DNA of 64,000 nt, from positions 496,001-560,000 of the forward strand of contig OZ220698.1 in assembly GCA_965116555.1 (NCBI GenBank), in the 5' to 3' direction. The notes under the pieces are model-generated. The model did not search any database and had not been told where the DNA came from. It saw nothing but the letters and a program-made list of their open reading frames with translations. This document shows positions 1-9,880 of the stretch, piece by piece (position 1 is the first letter of the stretch; each line of letters starts with the position of its first letter). Position numbers and translations under genes: made by a program. The stretch comes from DAOUJH01 sp965116555 (GTDB taxonomy: Bacteria; Chloroflexota; Dehalococcoidia; Lucifugimonadales; QGNO01).

Positions 1-549
1 CATGAGCAGGAACTGCATGGCGTGGGCGTAGTTCAGCTGCTTCATCACCCGGGTAGCGGACGGCCCGCTGCCTATGCCGCCCAGGTTTGTGGTGAAGGCG
101 TAGAAGAACCTGGCGTGCTCCAAGCTGGCAATGCGTATGTCCGTGGTAGTGAGCGTCATGTACAAGCCCGCTCCCGCCGCCCAGCCGTTTATCGCCGCCA
201 CGACAGGCTTGTAAATCTGGGGGAAGTCCACCCCTGCGTTGAATACGGCGATCTCGCGTCCGTTCACCGTTCCTGCCTTGGGGTACACGAACCGCTCGAT
301 CCCTTCTAGCCTTCGCTCCTCCCACGTCTGCCCTGGAGGAGGCGGCTGGATGTGGTGCCCCGCCGAGAAGTGGCGGTCGCCAACCCCTGTCACTATCAGA
401 CAGCGTAAATCCGAATCTTCCCAGTAGTCCCGGTACGCCTCCCCCATCTCCTCCACAATCTGGGAGTCCATCACATTCGCCTTCGTCGGGTTGTTCACGG
501 TTAGATAAGCAATGGGTCCCTTCTTCTCGTAAATCGTCTTCTTCGGCAT
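1..549 (-). CDS. Enoyl-CoA hydratase/isomerase family protein (C-terminus cut by window edge)
   Basis: The protein starts at the ATG at 549-547, behind a strong ribosome site (AAGGAGGAG) a few bases upstream, and stays open to base 1, so the C-terminus lies outside the window. The first 183 residues show the crotonase fold: FSAGHHI near residue 63 is the first oxyanion-hole loop. PVVAAINGWAAGAGL near residue 115 is the second loop with its conserved glycines, followed by TDIRIAS. The family hydrates or isomerises enoyl-CoA thioesters in the cytoplasm, usually in fatty or organic acid breakdown. The exact substrate cannot be read from this part. A one-residue-shifted FSAGHH in place of FSAGxDL is a small deviation. 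Confidence 0.88.
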   Translation of the reverse strand, partial: MPKKTIYEKKGPIAYLTVNNPTKANVMDSQIVEEMGEAYRDYWEDSDLRCLIVTGVGDRHFSAGHHIQPPPPGQTWEERRLEGIERFVYPKAGTVNGREIAVFNAGVDFPQIYKPVVAAINGWAAGAGLYMTLTTTDIRIASLEHARFFYAFTTNLGGIGSGPSATRVMKQLNYAHAMQFLLM

Positions 550-624
550 TTTCCTCCTCCTTGCAATTGCTTGCCCTTTCTATATCCCTATTCAACCAAC
601 AAGTCAACTGTACAGGCCCACATC

Positions 625-683
625 CCGCTCATGGTGAGCTTAGAGTTTACCCTGAGCACCGCCGAAGGGAACCAGATGAGCGG
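625..683. repeat. Dispersed palindromic repeat (CCGCTCAT...ATGAGCGG family), copy 1
   Basis: The element is bounded by CCGCTCAT (625-632) and its exact reverse complement ATGAGCGG (676-683). The interior contains GGTGAGC and CCTGAGC half-sites that can pair in part. It lies between two minus-strand genes. Related copies lie at 20535-20569 and 28504-28538. It may work as a transcript-end hairpin for the MFS gene, but no T-run follows. Confidence 0.6.
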
Positions 684-702
684 AGACACCACCGGACCCC
701 GC

Positions 703-2019
703 TCAACCTCTTATAGTGGGCGTCGTCTTTTCAGCGGCGGTACGCCGCGTGGGCGTTTTGAGCACCCAGAAGATAATCGCCGACATGAAATACGACACTC
801 CCACTCCGACCAGCGCATAGTCGTAGCTGCCCGTGGTGTCGAACACCCAGCCAGCGGCTATGGGTGTGCCAAAGGACATTATGCTCTGAATAAGGCTCAT
901 GCCGCCGCGCAAGGATGCGAATTTCGCACGGCCAAAGTACTGCCCCACAAGGGCCCAGGTGATGGCATTGCTGCCCTGGGCCAGGGCAAAGAACAGAACG
1001 AAGAGCGCCCCCGTAGCCAATCCCTCCGGGCCCCATATCCCCACCACCGCCGCCAGCGTACCGCAAAACATGCCAAACGACGCAACCCTTTGGCGTGACC
1101 ACATGTCCGATACTAATCCGGCGCCTATCACGGACGGCAACCTAAGGAGGGACATCATGGCAACCAGACCGGCGGCTACGCCTTCGCTCACGCCCCGCGA
1201 CACCAGTATGGGCACTATGTGCACCATGAGGACCTGCTGGCCGGTGAGGCGCAAGCCTATCGAGACGGCCAGCAGCCAGTACGTGCTGGTGCGCAGCGCC
1301 TCTCCTATGGAAAAGTCAACGGGGGCCGTTTGCTGGAGCGCTTCTGGACCCCGGCTCTGTCCCGCGGCGGCTGAATCCTCAGGCTCCGTCTCGCCGGGCT
1401 TGGGGTTTCTTACCATCAGCACCAGTGGCAGCCCCAGGCAGAGTAGGAGGACCCCGGAGAAGACCGACGCCAGGCGCCAGCTCTCGTTGAGCACTATCCA
1501 GGCCACTATGGGGGTAACGATGAACCCTCCTATGGCCGAACCGCTGATTGCAAGCGACATAGCCAGTCCCAGCCGGCGTCTGAACCACTGATTTATGGTG
1601 GCGAACAGACCGTGGTGGGGTACGGAGACCCCTAGGGATACCAGTCCCAGGAACACCGCCAGGAAGAGCATGTAAGAGTTGGTGGTGGCCATCAACAGGT
1701 AGCCAATGCCGCCCAGCAGCACCCCTATGATCACCATCATTCTGCCGCCCAGGCGGTCGACCAAATACCCGATTATCGGCCCCTCCAGGCCGCCTTCCAG
1801 GGTGCGGAGTGCAAACGCCACCGACATCATGGCGCGGGACACGCCGAACTCTCGGGTCAGGGGCAGGAAGTAGACAGAAAGACCCACGTGGCCAATGCCG
1901 CCCATGAGCCCATGGAAAAGCGCCGATACTCCTACTATGCGCCAGCCATAGTATTCCCGCCACCCCGCGCCCGAAGGGTCTCGCGAGGCTTCAGTGGTGT
2001 CGTTCGAGTTGCTTGCCAA
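703..2019 (-). CDS. Major facilitator superfamily (MFS) transporter
   Basis: This 438-residue membrane protein has about 12 hydrophobic segments in two halves, separated by a hydrophilic loop near residues 205-235, as in classical MFS carriers. The motif after the second helix (DRLGGRMMVIIG, near residue 88) matches the MFS loop 2-3 signature GxxxDRxGRR. The family moves small organic solutes using an ion gradient. The monocarboxylate/oxalate-type subfamily (WREYYGWRIVGVSAL at the N-terminus) is the closest resemblance I recognise, but the substrate is unknown. Translation starts at a TTG 9 bases after the stop of the small upstream ORF, so the two are probably co-transcribed. Confidence 0.88.
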   Translation of the reverse strand: MASNSNDTTEASRDPSGAGWREYYGWRIVGVSALFHGLMGGIGHVGLSVYFLPLTREFGVSRAMMSVAFALRTLEGGLEGPIIGYLVDRLGGRMMVIIGVLLGGIGYLLMATTNSYMLFLAVFLGLVSLGVSVPHHGLFATINQWFRRRLGLAMSLAISGSAIGGFIVTPIVAWIVLNESWRLASVFSGVLLLCLGLPLVLMVRNPKPGETEPEDSAAAGQSRGPEALQQTAPVDFSIGEALRTSTYWLLAVSIGLRLTGQQVLMVHIVPILVSRGVSEGVAAGLVAMMSLLRLPSVIGAGLVSDMWSRQRVASFGMFCGTLAAVVGIWGPEGLATGALFVLFFALAQGSNAITWALVGQYFGRAKFASLRGGMSLIQSIMSFGTPIAAGWVFDTTGSYDYALVGVGVSYFMSAIIFWVLKTPTRRTAAEKTTPTIRG

Positions 2020-2028
2020 GCCTAGCGG

Positions 2029-2316
2029 CTACCTTTCGTGAGGGCACTGGGTTTCCAGCGAATCAAGACCGCTCCGCAAACGGTCAATGTCAACGCTGAG
2101 CTTGATCCCGCCGGCAGTCCAGATATCTACGCAGGGATCGTTGCGCCGTTTCTCCAAGAAGAGGAGCGGCCCGGGCCTCCGGCTTATGTCGACGGACCCC
2201 CCGTTCATCGCTTCGATCACCGTGCCGCACGGCAAGATAGCCACCTTGTGGGATTCCATATTGCCTGCCGACATGACACCCTCCGAGGATGGTATGTCCG
2301 CTACCTTACTCTTCAA
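2029..2316 (-). CDS. Small hypothetical protein upstream of MFS gene
   Basis: This is a 95-residue reading frame with a TTG start and no clear ribosome site. Its stop is 9 bases before the MFS start and on the same strand, which is the main support for it. The middle (VAILPCGTVIEAMNGG) and the following hydrophobic stretch could form a small alpha/beta domain. No family is recognised. Open frames exist on the opposite strand across the same bases, so it may be spurious. Confidence 0.4.
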   Translation of the reverse strand: MKSKVADIPSSEGVMSAGNMESHKVAILPCGTVIEAMNGGSVDISRRPGPLLFLEKRRNDPCVDIWTAGGIKLSVDIDRLRSGLDSLETQCPHER

Positions 2317-2482
2317 CGAGCATTAGTGCCAGCACACGGTCAAAGGGTGAGTGTGAAAAACGTACCTGGGGCTGCACAGGAGCGCAACCGAAGAGAACCA
2401 CTGTGGGGGGTAGCTGAGCTGGCAACCGCATCAGATTCCGGCTTACCTTATTCCTGTCTGCTACGCCCTCCCGCACCGTGTA

Positions 2483-2560
2483 GGGGCGGTTCGGGAACCG
2501 CCCCCGGAGTTCACCCTGAGCCTAGCCGGAGGGTCATTGCGAGCGTCAGCGAAGCAATCT
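2483..2560. repeat. Intergenic palindromic repeats (REP-like cluster)
   Basis: Two known-looking repeat types stand side by side. The first is a perfect 10-bp hairpin, GGGGCGGTTC (2483-2492) with GAACCGCCCC (2495-2504). The second is an ATTGC...GCAAT palindrome at 2536-2558 within GTCATTGCGAGCG, a sequence type seen dispersed in many bacterial genomes. No coding capacity is seen. The rest of the 2317-2729 gap shows only the inverted repeat at 2597-2647. Confidence 0.6.
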
Positions 2561-2596
2561 GGCGGCGGGGAGCACCTACCTCGCTCACCCGTGCAA

Positions 2597-2647
2597 TTGC
2601 GCCAGTTCCCAGGAAAAGTTATAAAAAGTCATAGCAAATTGGCGCAA
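2597..2647. other. Inverted repeat upstream of small-gene pair
   Basis: TTGCGCCA (2597-2604) and its exact reverse complement TGGCGCAA (2640-2647) flank an AT-rich 35-base spacer. It sits about 80 bases upstream of the small gene at 2730. It could be an operator or part of a leader hairpin. No clear -35/-10 pair is visible near it. Confidence 0.35.
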
Positions 2648-2729
2648 AGTTAACGCGTAGGTTACACGCGGGTTGTATAGTACCTACTGCAAGAACTAGC
2701 CAGTAGCCTGTTTAGAAAGGAGCTAGAAA

Positions 2730-2969
2730 ATGGGAGAAAGAGTAGCGGTCAACTTCTATGAGAAAGGCGACACGTGCGCCGTCTTGCATCGCAGTAACTG
2801 TTACCACGTCCCCGAAGAGCTTACAGACGTTGGGGACGAGGTACATCACTCATTAGGCTATTGGCAGTTGTTTACCACCGAGGATGAAGCCTTTGCCAGT
2901 GCTGAGGCATATCAAACCCAGTATCCAAACAAAGATATCAACTACAGACCGCAAAAGTGTTGCCCATGA
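2730..2969 (+). CDS. Small Cys/His-containing hypothetical protein
   Basis: A 79-residue protein preceded by a good ribosome site (AAAGGAG, about 7 bases from the ATG). Residues 16-26 carry C-x3-H-x3-C-x-H (CAVLHRSNCYH), and the C-terminus ends in CCP, so metal binding is plausible but unproven. The HRxxC element is a motif seen in several unassigned small bacterial proteins. The gene ends in an ATGA overlap with a second tiny gene, so both are translated as a unit. No function can be assigned. Confidence 0.72.
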   Translation: MGERVAVNFYEKGDTCAVLHRSNCYHVPEELTDVGDEVHHSLGYWQLFTTEDEAFASAEAYQTQYPNKDINYRPQKCCP

Positions 2970-3079
2970 GAGACGACCTTGCACAGACAATTAGAGACTT
3001 TGCGATCCTATTCGCTTTGCTTGCAGTGGTGATTTCCATACTCGCAGGCATAGTGCTAGCAGTTTTGTGGCTACTATGA
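2966..3079 (+). CDS. 37-residue single-span membrane peptide
   Basis: The ATG at 2966 overlaps the stop codon of the upstream 79-residue gene (ATGA), the classic arrangement for translational coupling. The peptide begins with a short charged part (MRDDLAQTIRDF) and then has one hydrophobic helix of about 24 residues up to the C-terminus (ending AVLWLL). It is too short for most gene callers. It could be a small membrane partner of the upstream Cys/His protein, or a membrane-active peptide. Chance is unlikely given the overlap and the clean helix, but the function is unknown. Confidence 0.6.
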   Translation: MRDDLAQTIRDFAILFALLAVVISILAGIVLAVLWLL

Positions 3080-3198
3080 TAGGACGGGCGAACCCTCTCC
3101 GTCACGCCTTACGTTGGCACTTCGGAGTTGCCGCCGGGAGCTAGTAGCGGCCATCGCTCCCTGACATCTCCTGTCCCCAACCTCGTAGCGCCAGGGCC

Positions 3199-4824
3199 CT
3201 ACAACGCCGCGGCGTGTCCGTCTCCGCGCGGGTCGGACGCCCCCTTGAGCACGCCCGTCTCTCCGTCCACCTGTATAAGCTGCACAATCCCGTGGCTTAT
3301 CCCTTCCTGCCCCCACGTTACGCTGTGTCCCTTGGCTTCCAGACCCTCCGCTATCTCGCGCGGCATCCTTGGCTCCAGCTGCACCTGTTCGGGATCGTCC
3401 ATGGTTTCCGGGTCGGTGCCGGGTATGCTCGACCACCTTGGAGCGTCGACCGCTTCCTGCGGCGACAGCCCGTAGTCGATGATGCCCGTGATCATATGCA
3501 CGTTGCCTTGCGGTTGGTAGTCCGCGCCCGGTGTGCCACCAACGATGAACGGCGCACCGTCCTTCAGCACCATGTAGGCATTCAGCGTGTGCATGGGGCG
3601 CTTCCCCGGCGCCACCGTGTTGGGGTGGCCCTCATCCAGCCTGAACCCGCGCTGCCTGCCGTTGAATACGACTCCGGTTCCATCCGCGACAAACCCGGAC
3701 CCGAATCCCTGATACAGGCTGTGTATGAACGACACCGCGTTCCCTTCGCCGTCTACCACGCAGAAGTAGCTCGTGTCGGTGCCCGCCGGCACCAGCGACG
3801 CCGCCCTCACGTCGAACGACGCCCTGTCCGGGTCGATCTGCCCGGCGCGCCTTGCCGCATGCTCCTTCGACAGCAGCACGTCCAGCGGAATCTGCTCCAT
3901 GCGCGGGTCGGCCAGGTAGGCGTTTCTATCGGCGAAGGCCAGCTTCTTAGCTTCTATCATGGTGTGGATGCTTTGCGGGCTGAGATAACCCATGCTCGCC
4001 AGGTCGAACCCCTCGATGATGTTCAGTATTTCCAGTATCAGCATCCCCTGCGACGGTGGGCGGTTCTCTACCACCGTATAGCCGCGATACTCCGTGTCCA
4101 GCGGCTCGTAGACCTCGACTTCATGGTCCGCCAGAGTCTCCTCCGTGATCAAGCCGCCCGCCTCCTCGAACCGCTTGGCCACGTCCCGCGCCACTCCTCC
4201 CCGGTAGAACTCCTCGGCGCCGCCTTCTGCCACTCTCCGAAGTGTGCCTGCCAGGTCACTCTGCACCAGCAGTTCACCCGCTTGGTAGGGACGGTCGCCC
4301 TTCATGAAAATCTTGGCCAGCGCCGGTAAATTGGCCATGCGCCCGGCGCTTCCTGCAATGATTCGTCCAATCCTGGGCGAGATGGGATGTCCCTCCTCCG
4401 CGTACCCTATGGCCGGTTCCAGCAACGTCCCCAGCGGCAGGGTGCACAGGTTATCGGCTAAGAACTGGTACGCCGCGACCTCTCCTGGAGGCGAAGCCGC
4501 CAGCGGGCCGTCGTAAGGCATGTGCCGGTAGCCTTTGGAGCGGAAGAAAGCGGGCGTGGCGCCCTTTGGCGCTGCCCCCGTCGACGTCAGTCCTTGCACC
4601 TTGCCCGTCTTTGCGTCGTAGAGGATGGCGAACACCTCCCCCCCAATTCCGCACATGCCGGGCACGGTTACCGCCTCCACCGCCGCCGTTGCTACAGCTG
4701 CGTCGAAGGCGTTGCCTCCCTGCGACAATACGCGCAGTCCCGCCGACGCCGCCAGTGGGGACGTGGACGCCACAATACCACGGTTGCTCATTACCGTTGC
4801 TCTGGAAACTAGGGGAACAGCCAC
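3199..4824 (-). CDS. ggt: Gamma-glutamyltransferase / gamma-glutamyl hydrolase family protein
   Basis: This 541-residue Ntn-hydrolase cleaves the gamma-glutamyl bond of glutathione and related amides and transfers or hydrolyses the glutamyl group. The GTG start at 4824 has a GGGAGG ribosome site. The self-cleavage and nucleophile threonine is T351, in GTDTSYFCVVDGEGN. The downstream GTPGADYQPQGNV and EAVDAPRW segments are family hallmarks. The first half (SPLAASAGLRVLSQGGNAFDAAVA) is the large-subunit start. There is no clear signal peptide, although many homologues are exported. This suggests a cytoplasmic hydrolase-type member. GGT-like members such as cephalosporin acylases are an alternative for the substrate. 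Confidence 0.92.
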   Translation of the reverse strand: MAVPLVSRATVMSNRGIVASTSPLAASAGLRVLSQGGNAFDAAVATAAVEAVTVPGMCGIGGEVFAILYDAKTGKVQGLTSTGAAPKGATPAFFRSKGYRHMPYDGPLAASPPGEVAAYQFLADNLCTLPLGTLLEPAIGYAEEGHPISPRIGRIIAGSAGRMANLPALAKIFMKGDRPYQAGELLVQSDLAGTLRRVAEGGAEEFYRGGVARDVAKRFEEAGGLITEETLADHEVEVYEPLDTEYRGYTVVENRPPSQGMLILEILNIIEGFDLASMGYLSPQSIHTMIEAKKLAFADRNAYLADPRMEQIPLDVLLSKEHAARRAGQIDPDRASFDVRAASLVPAGTDTSYFCVVDGEGNAVSFIHSLYQGFGSGFVADGTGVVFNGRQRGFRLDEGHPNTVAPGKRPMHTLNAYMVLKDGAPFIVGGTPGADYQPQGNVHMITGIIDYGLSPQEAVDAPRWSSIPGTDPETMDDPEQVQLEPRMPREIAEGLEAKGHSVTWGQEGISHGIVQLIQVDGETGVLKGASDPRGDGHAAAL

Positions 4825-4949
4825 TACGCACCTCCCAAGGGTGTATCAAGAGGAAATCGGCGCCATTTTAGGCGTGGCTCTTCGCCTCTGTCAACGAAGG
4901 GTGCCTCGAGAATCATTCACCGAACAGTCATAACTTTCACGACCTTCGA

Positions 4950-5486
4950 TTAAGGAGCACTGAGTTCCACAAGTTTGCTCAGGGTGTTGAAGTTGCGCAT
5001 GGTGGCTGAAACGCCTAGTTTCCTTTCCAGGAAATTGTTGCTCAGTTTGCCGCCGTATGAGCCCGGAATATACATATAAGCTGCATATTTGTTAATAGAA
5101 AGCTTCTCGTCACCAAAATCTTGAGCCAGTAGCTCTTTGACCCTTTCCGCCGACGGTCTCTTGCCAAACAAAACAAAGAATACGCGCGATATATCGTACC
5201 CTTCCTTGAATGGATTATTGTTTAGGACTCTCTGAAGCTGCGCCCTTGTCCGCACTACCACAACCAGGTCCGGACCGATTTCACTCTTGATAAGCTGGCG
5301 TACCTGCTCTTCTATCTGTTGAGGAGGTAGCTCGCTCTCCACCAGAACGTTGCCGCTTTGAATATATGTGCGGCTGTTTTCAAAGCCGGCCTCAGAGAGC
5401 ACCCTGCGCAGCTCTGCCATCGGCACCTTGTTCTTGCCTCTGGGCATTACTGCCCTTAGAAGGACTATGTAGGTTTTGCTTGCCAT
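4950..5486 (-). CDS. DUF1697 family protein
   Basis: This is 178 residues from the ATG at 5486, a normal length for DUF1697. The start was chosen because the family begins a few residues before the conserved LLR...GKNKVPMAELR segment. An in-frame ATG further upstream would add 17 residues and run into the aminotransferase gene. The segment NSRTYIQSGNVLVES is also a family signature. The biochemical role of DUF1697 is unknown. The gene lies 25 bases after the aminotransferase gene on the same strand, so the two may be co-transcribed. Confidence 0.85.
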   Translation of the reverse strand: MASKTYIVLLRAVMPRGKNKVPMAELRRVLSEAGFENSRTYIQSGNVLVESELPPQQIEEQVRQLIKSEIGPDLVVVVRTRAQLQRVLNNNPFKEGYDISRVFFVLFGKRPSAERVKELLAQDFGDEKLSINKYAAYMYIPGSYGGKLSNNFLERKLGVSATMRNFNTLSKLVELSAP

Positions 5487-5511
5487 TGCACTTCTACGGT
5501 AGCCTTCTTCC

Positions 5512-6789
5512 TCACCCCTCGCCCATTGCCCGCACAAAAGCCTCGCGCATGCGGGGACCCACCTGCTCCAGCTCCTCCACGCTTGCCGTGCTGAACGCCA
5601 GCCGTATGTGGGATGTATCGTCGTCGTCTCCTTGCAGGAAGAAAGTTGCTCCCGCCGGGAAGATAAGCCCCAGCTCGGCGGCTTCTCGCATCAGGTCACG
5701 AGACTTGGGGCCTACGCACTCCACCCAGAGGAAGAACCCGCCGTCCGGCTTGGTGAACCGTACGTACTGGGAGCAGTGCTCCTCCAGGCTGCGGCACAGC
5801 GCCTCGCACTTCGCTTTGTACAGCGGACGCATCTCCTCCAAGTGCTCCTCCATCTTCTTAGACCCCACGTATTCGGCCAGCGCCCGCAGCAGTACTGGAC
5901 TGTTGCCCATGTCGTACTTCACCCGGCTCAGCGCGTCTACAAAGTCCTCGCGGCCCTGCACCCAGCCTATGCGCAGTCCCGTAGCGATGGGTTTGCTGAA
6001 AGTGCCCACCTTCAGCACGCCCTGGCCGCCCGCCATGCCGTACAGCGACGGTGGCCGCTCCTCGCCGAAGTAGATGTCGGCGTAGGCCGCGTCTTCCAGG
6101 ATGATCACTTGGTGCTCGGCGCAAAGCTGTATAAGCTCCTCGCGCCTCTCCACCGACATAGTTACGCCGGTGGGGTTGTGGAAATCGGCTATCGTATAGA
6201 ACAGCTTTACCCGCTTGCCGGATGCCTTCGCCTTCTCTATGGCGCGGGCCACTTCGTCCACCATAACGCCTTGATCGTCAATCGAAACAGGCACTATATC
6301 TGCCATGTGTCCGCGTATCGTCCGAATAGAACCGGAGAAAGACGGCGCTTCCACTATCACCACGTCGCCCTGCTCCAGGAAAGCGTCGCACACATTGGCG
6401 ATGCCCCCGGCGCTGCCGTTGCTCGTGATGAAGTTGTCCAGCGTCAGCGGCACCCCGTCTATCCGGCTCCAACGCTCTGCCAGCGCCTCGCGCAGCCCTT
6501 CGTAGCCCAGAATGCCACCGTAGCGCAGTGTCTCCTCCGGCGTCTCCAGGACGGCGTTTGCCAGCGCTTCTTGCAGGGCCTTGGCTGGCAGCGAGGCAGG
6601 GTCGGGGATGCCGCCCGCCATCGTTATCGGCGTTTCCACCTCTGTGGTCAGCGTCCAGGCCACCCCAGCGTCCGTGGGAGACCCTGCGCCAATCGCAATC
6701 GCCGACTCTGCCAGCAGAGAGCGTATGTCCACTTCCCTCCAGCGCCCGGCTGCCTGATCCAGACCTTTGCTGCGACGCACATCAACCAT
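5512..6789 (-). CDS. PLP-dependent aminotransferase, class I/II (2-aminoadipate/MocR catalytic-domain type)
   Basis: A 425-residue fold-type I aminotransferase. The PLP lysine sits in GTFSKPIATGLRIGW. The cofactor-stacking and substrate region shows YTIADFHNPTGVTMS, and ILEDAAYADIYF holds the aspartate that pairs with the pyridine nitrogen. This pattern matches LysN and MocR-like catalytic domains, but no DNA-binding domain precedes it (the N-terminal ~55 residues show no winged helix). The likely role is transamination of an amino acid such as 2-aminoadipate, an aromatic or a branched-chain amino acid. The ATG at 6789 has an AGGAGC ribosome site. The substrate is not predictable from context. 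Confidence 0.88.
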   Translation of the reverse strand: MVDVRRSKGLDQAAGRWREVDIRSLLAESAIAIGAGSPTDAGVAWTLTTEVETPITMAGGIPDPASLPAKALQEALANAVLETPEETLRYGGILGYEGLREALAERWSRIDGVPLTLDNFITSNGSAGGIANVCDAFLEQGDVVIVEAPSFSGSIRTIRGHMADIVPVSIDDQGVMVDEVARAIEKAKASGKRVKLFYTIADFHNPTGVTMSVERREELIQLCAEHQVIILEDAAYADIYFGEERPPSLYGMAGGQGVLKVGTFSKPIATGLRIGWVQGREDFVDALSRVKYDMGNSPVLLRALAEYVGSKKMEEHLEEMRPLYKAKCEALCRSLEEHCSQYVRFTKPDGGFFLWVECVGPKSRDLMREAAELGLIFPAGATFFLQGDDDDTSHIRLAFSTASVEELEQVGPRMREAFVRAMGEG

Positions 6790-6871
6790 TGATTGCTCCT
6801 GAATGTCTACTCATTTTACTACTGCCTATATCTTATCTCCTGCGGCCCTCTTCCTCAAACCCAGCATTTGA

Positions 6872-6901
6872 TTGACGCCCCAATTCCACGTCTACTACAC
6901 T
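6872..6901 (+). promoter_or_regulatory. Candidate promoter for the acyl-CoA synthetase gene
   Basis: TTGACG (6872-6877), an 18-base spacer, then TACACT (6896-6901). The expected transcript start near 6908 would give a leader of about 108 bases. A six-pair hairpin is possible in the leader (CGTCCT with AGGACG). Confidence 0.45.
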
Positions 6902-7015
6902 TGCATTGGACCGGTTGAACAACTGCCAGAGAGCCGTCCTGTCATGCTCAATAGGACGATTTTCGTGGAGGCATACCGGCAACCACCGCCCGACTCAACG
7001 TCAAGGAGGCGCAGC

Positions 7016-8764
<1,749 letters not shown>

Positions 8765-8930
8765 CAGGTTGGCGCTGTAAGCCTTGACTGGCCGCGCTGT
8801 GTAAAGGCCGTCTCCAGACGGATGTCTCTGTGCAGCTGAATGCGACTGAATCTTGCCTGTGCCGGCGTCCGTATACAGGCTGTTTTACTCCTGCGTCAGG
8901 CATTCAAACGAATATTGCGCGAGCAGGGTA

Positions 8931-8960
8931 TTGCACAGCGCAACATTTTAGGCTTAAAAT
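8931..8960 (+). promoter_or_regulatory. Candidate promoter for the TPR-protein gene
   Basis: TTGCAC (8931-8936), an 18-base spacer and TAAAAT (8955-8960) lie 30 bases before the ATG at 8990. The ribosome site AAGGGG falls between. The remainder of the 8765-8989 gap shows no other clear element. Confidence 0.5.
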
Positions 8961-8989
8961 CCCTTGTCTCCTAGAGAGAGAAGGGGTTT

Positions 8990-9814
8990 ATGACTCTATT
9001 CAAGCAGGCAGAGTACAAATCAACTCTAAGGCGAGAAAAGTCCAAGGAAGCAATTGCCCTGGCCATGGGGAACCGCTGGGAGGAGGCGGTAACCGTCAAC
9101 CAGGGAATCATTGAGGTGTTTCCCCAGGACATAGAGGCCTACAACCGGCTGGGCAAGGCGCACGTAGAGCTGGGCAAGTACGATGAGGCTAGGACCGCCT
9201 TTACCAGGGCTCTCCAGCTTTCGCCCAGCAATTCCATTGCCGAAAAGAACCTGGTTCGCCTTGTTCATCTCAAGAACGCAGATAATCAGCCCAAGAAAGC
9301 CCGCCAGTTTGCGCCCCAGTATTTCCTGGAGGAAAGCGGAAAGTCGGGCTGCGTGGTCCTAGAGCGACCAGCTGCACCCCACGTTCTGGCGCAACTGTCT
9401 GCCGGAGACGCCGTAACACTGCACATCATGGAGAGAAGGCTTGCTGTCCAGGACAGCAACGGAGACTACCTGGGACTTATACCTCCTCGACTGGCCAATC
9501 GCATAATCCGGCTCATCAACGGCGGCAACCGGTATCAGGCGGCCGTCACCCGCCTCAGTGGAGGCGAAGTGACTGTCATGATCCGTGAGGTTTACCAGCA
9601 TCCCACACAGGTGGGTATCGCTTCCTTCCCAACTCGCGTACAGCAGACTCCCAGCGCCACTACGGTCGACATGGATATGTCGGATGAAGATGAAGACGTA
9701 CTGGACCAGAGCAACGCTGGTGAATGGGATTATGATGAAGACGACGCCAATCACTATTCCAAGGTCGCTTTCCTCCGCCAAGCTTACGCTCATGCCGAAG
9801 AAGAGGAGAGCTAG
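8990..9814 (+). CDS. Tetratricopeptide-repeat protein with acidic tail
   Basis: A 274-residue cytoplasmic protein. Residues 20-90 contain two TPR-like helix pairs (for example AYNRLGKAHVELGKYDEARTA). The middle (about 120-215) looks like a small beta-rich domain (HIMERRLAVQDSNGDYLGLIPPRLANR). The last 55 residues are very acidic (DMSDEDEDVLDQ, DYDEDDAN, AEEEES). TPRs bind protein partners. The acidic tail suggests contact with a basic protein or nucleoprotein. I do not recognise a named family for the middle domain. It is a single gene with its own promoter and a hairpin at its stop codon. Confidence 0.8.
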   Translation: MTLFKQAEYKSTLRREKSKEAIALAMGNRWEEAVTVNQGIIEVFPQDIEAYNRLGKAHVELGKYDEARTAFTRALQLSPSNSIAEKNLVRLVHLKNADNQPKKARQFAPQYFLEESGKSGCVVLERPAAPHVLAQLSAGDAVTLHIMERRLAVQDSNGDYLGLIPPRLANRIIRLINGGNRYQAAVTRLSGGEVTVMIREVYQHPTQVGIASFPTRVQQTPSATTVDMDMSDEDEDVLDQSNAGEWDYDEDDANHYSKVAFLRQAYAHAEEEES

Positions 9815-9833
9815 ACCTTAGCTCTCCTCTTCT
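9799..9833 (+). terminator. Hairpin overlapping the stop codon of the TPR-protein gene
   Basis: A perfect 15-bp stem: AGAAGAGGAGAGCTA (9799-9813) pairs with TAGCTCTCCTCTTCT (9819-9833) around a 5-base loop. The stop codon lies in the stem and loop. The right arm is pyrimidine-rich but no clean T-run follows, so it could be a terminator or a transcript-stabilising hairpin. Confidence 0.55.
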
Positions 9834-9880
9834 CAGTTGAAGATTGCTCCTAGCGGTTGGCCTTTGTTACCATTTCGGCT

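Noticed and set aside
6872..7015. A 48-codon N-terminal extension of the acyl-CoA synthetase
   Set aside because: The TTG at 6872 is part of a likely -35 box, while ATG 7016 has AAGGAGG at ideal distance and fits family length.
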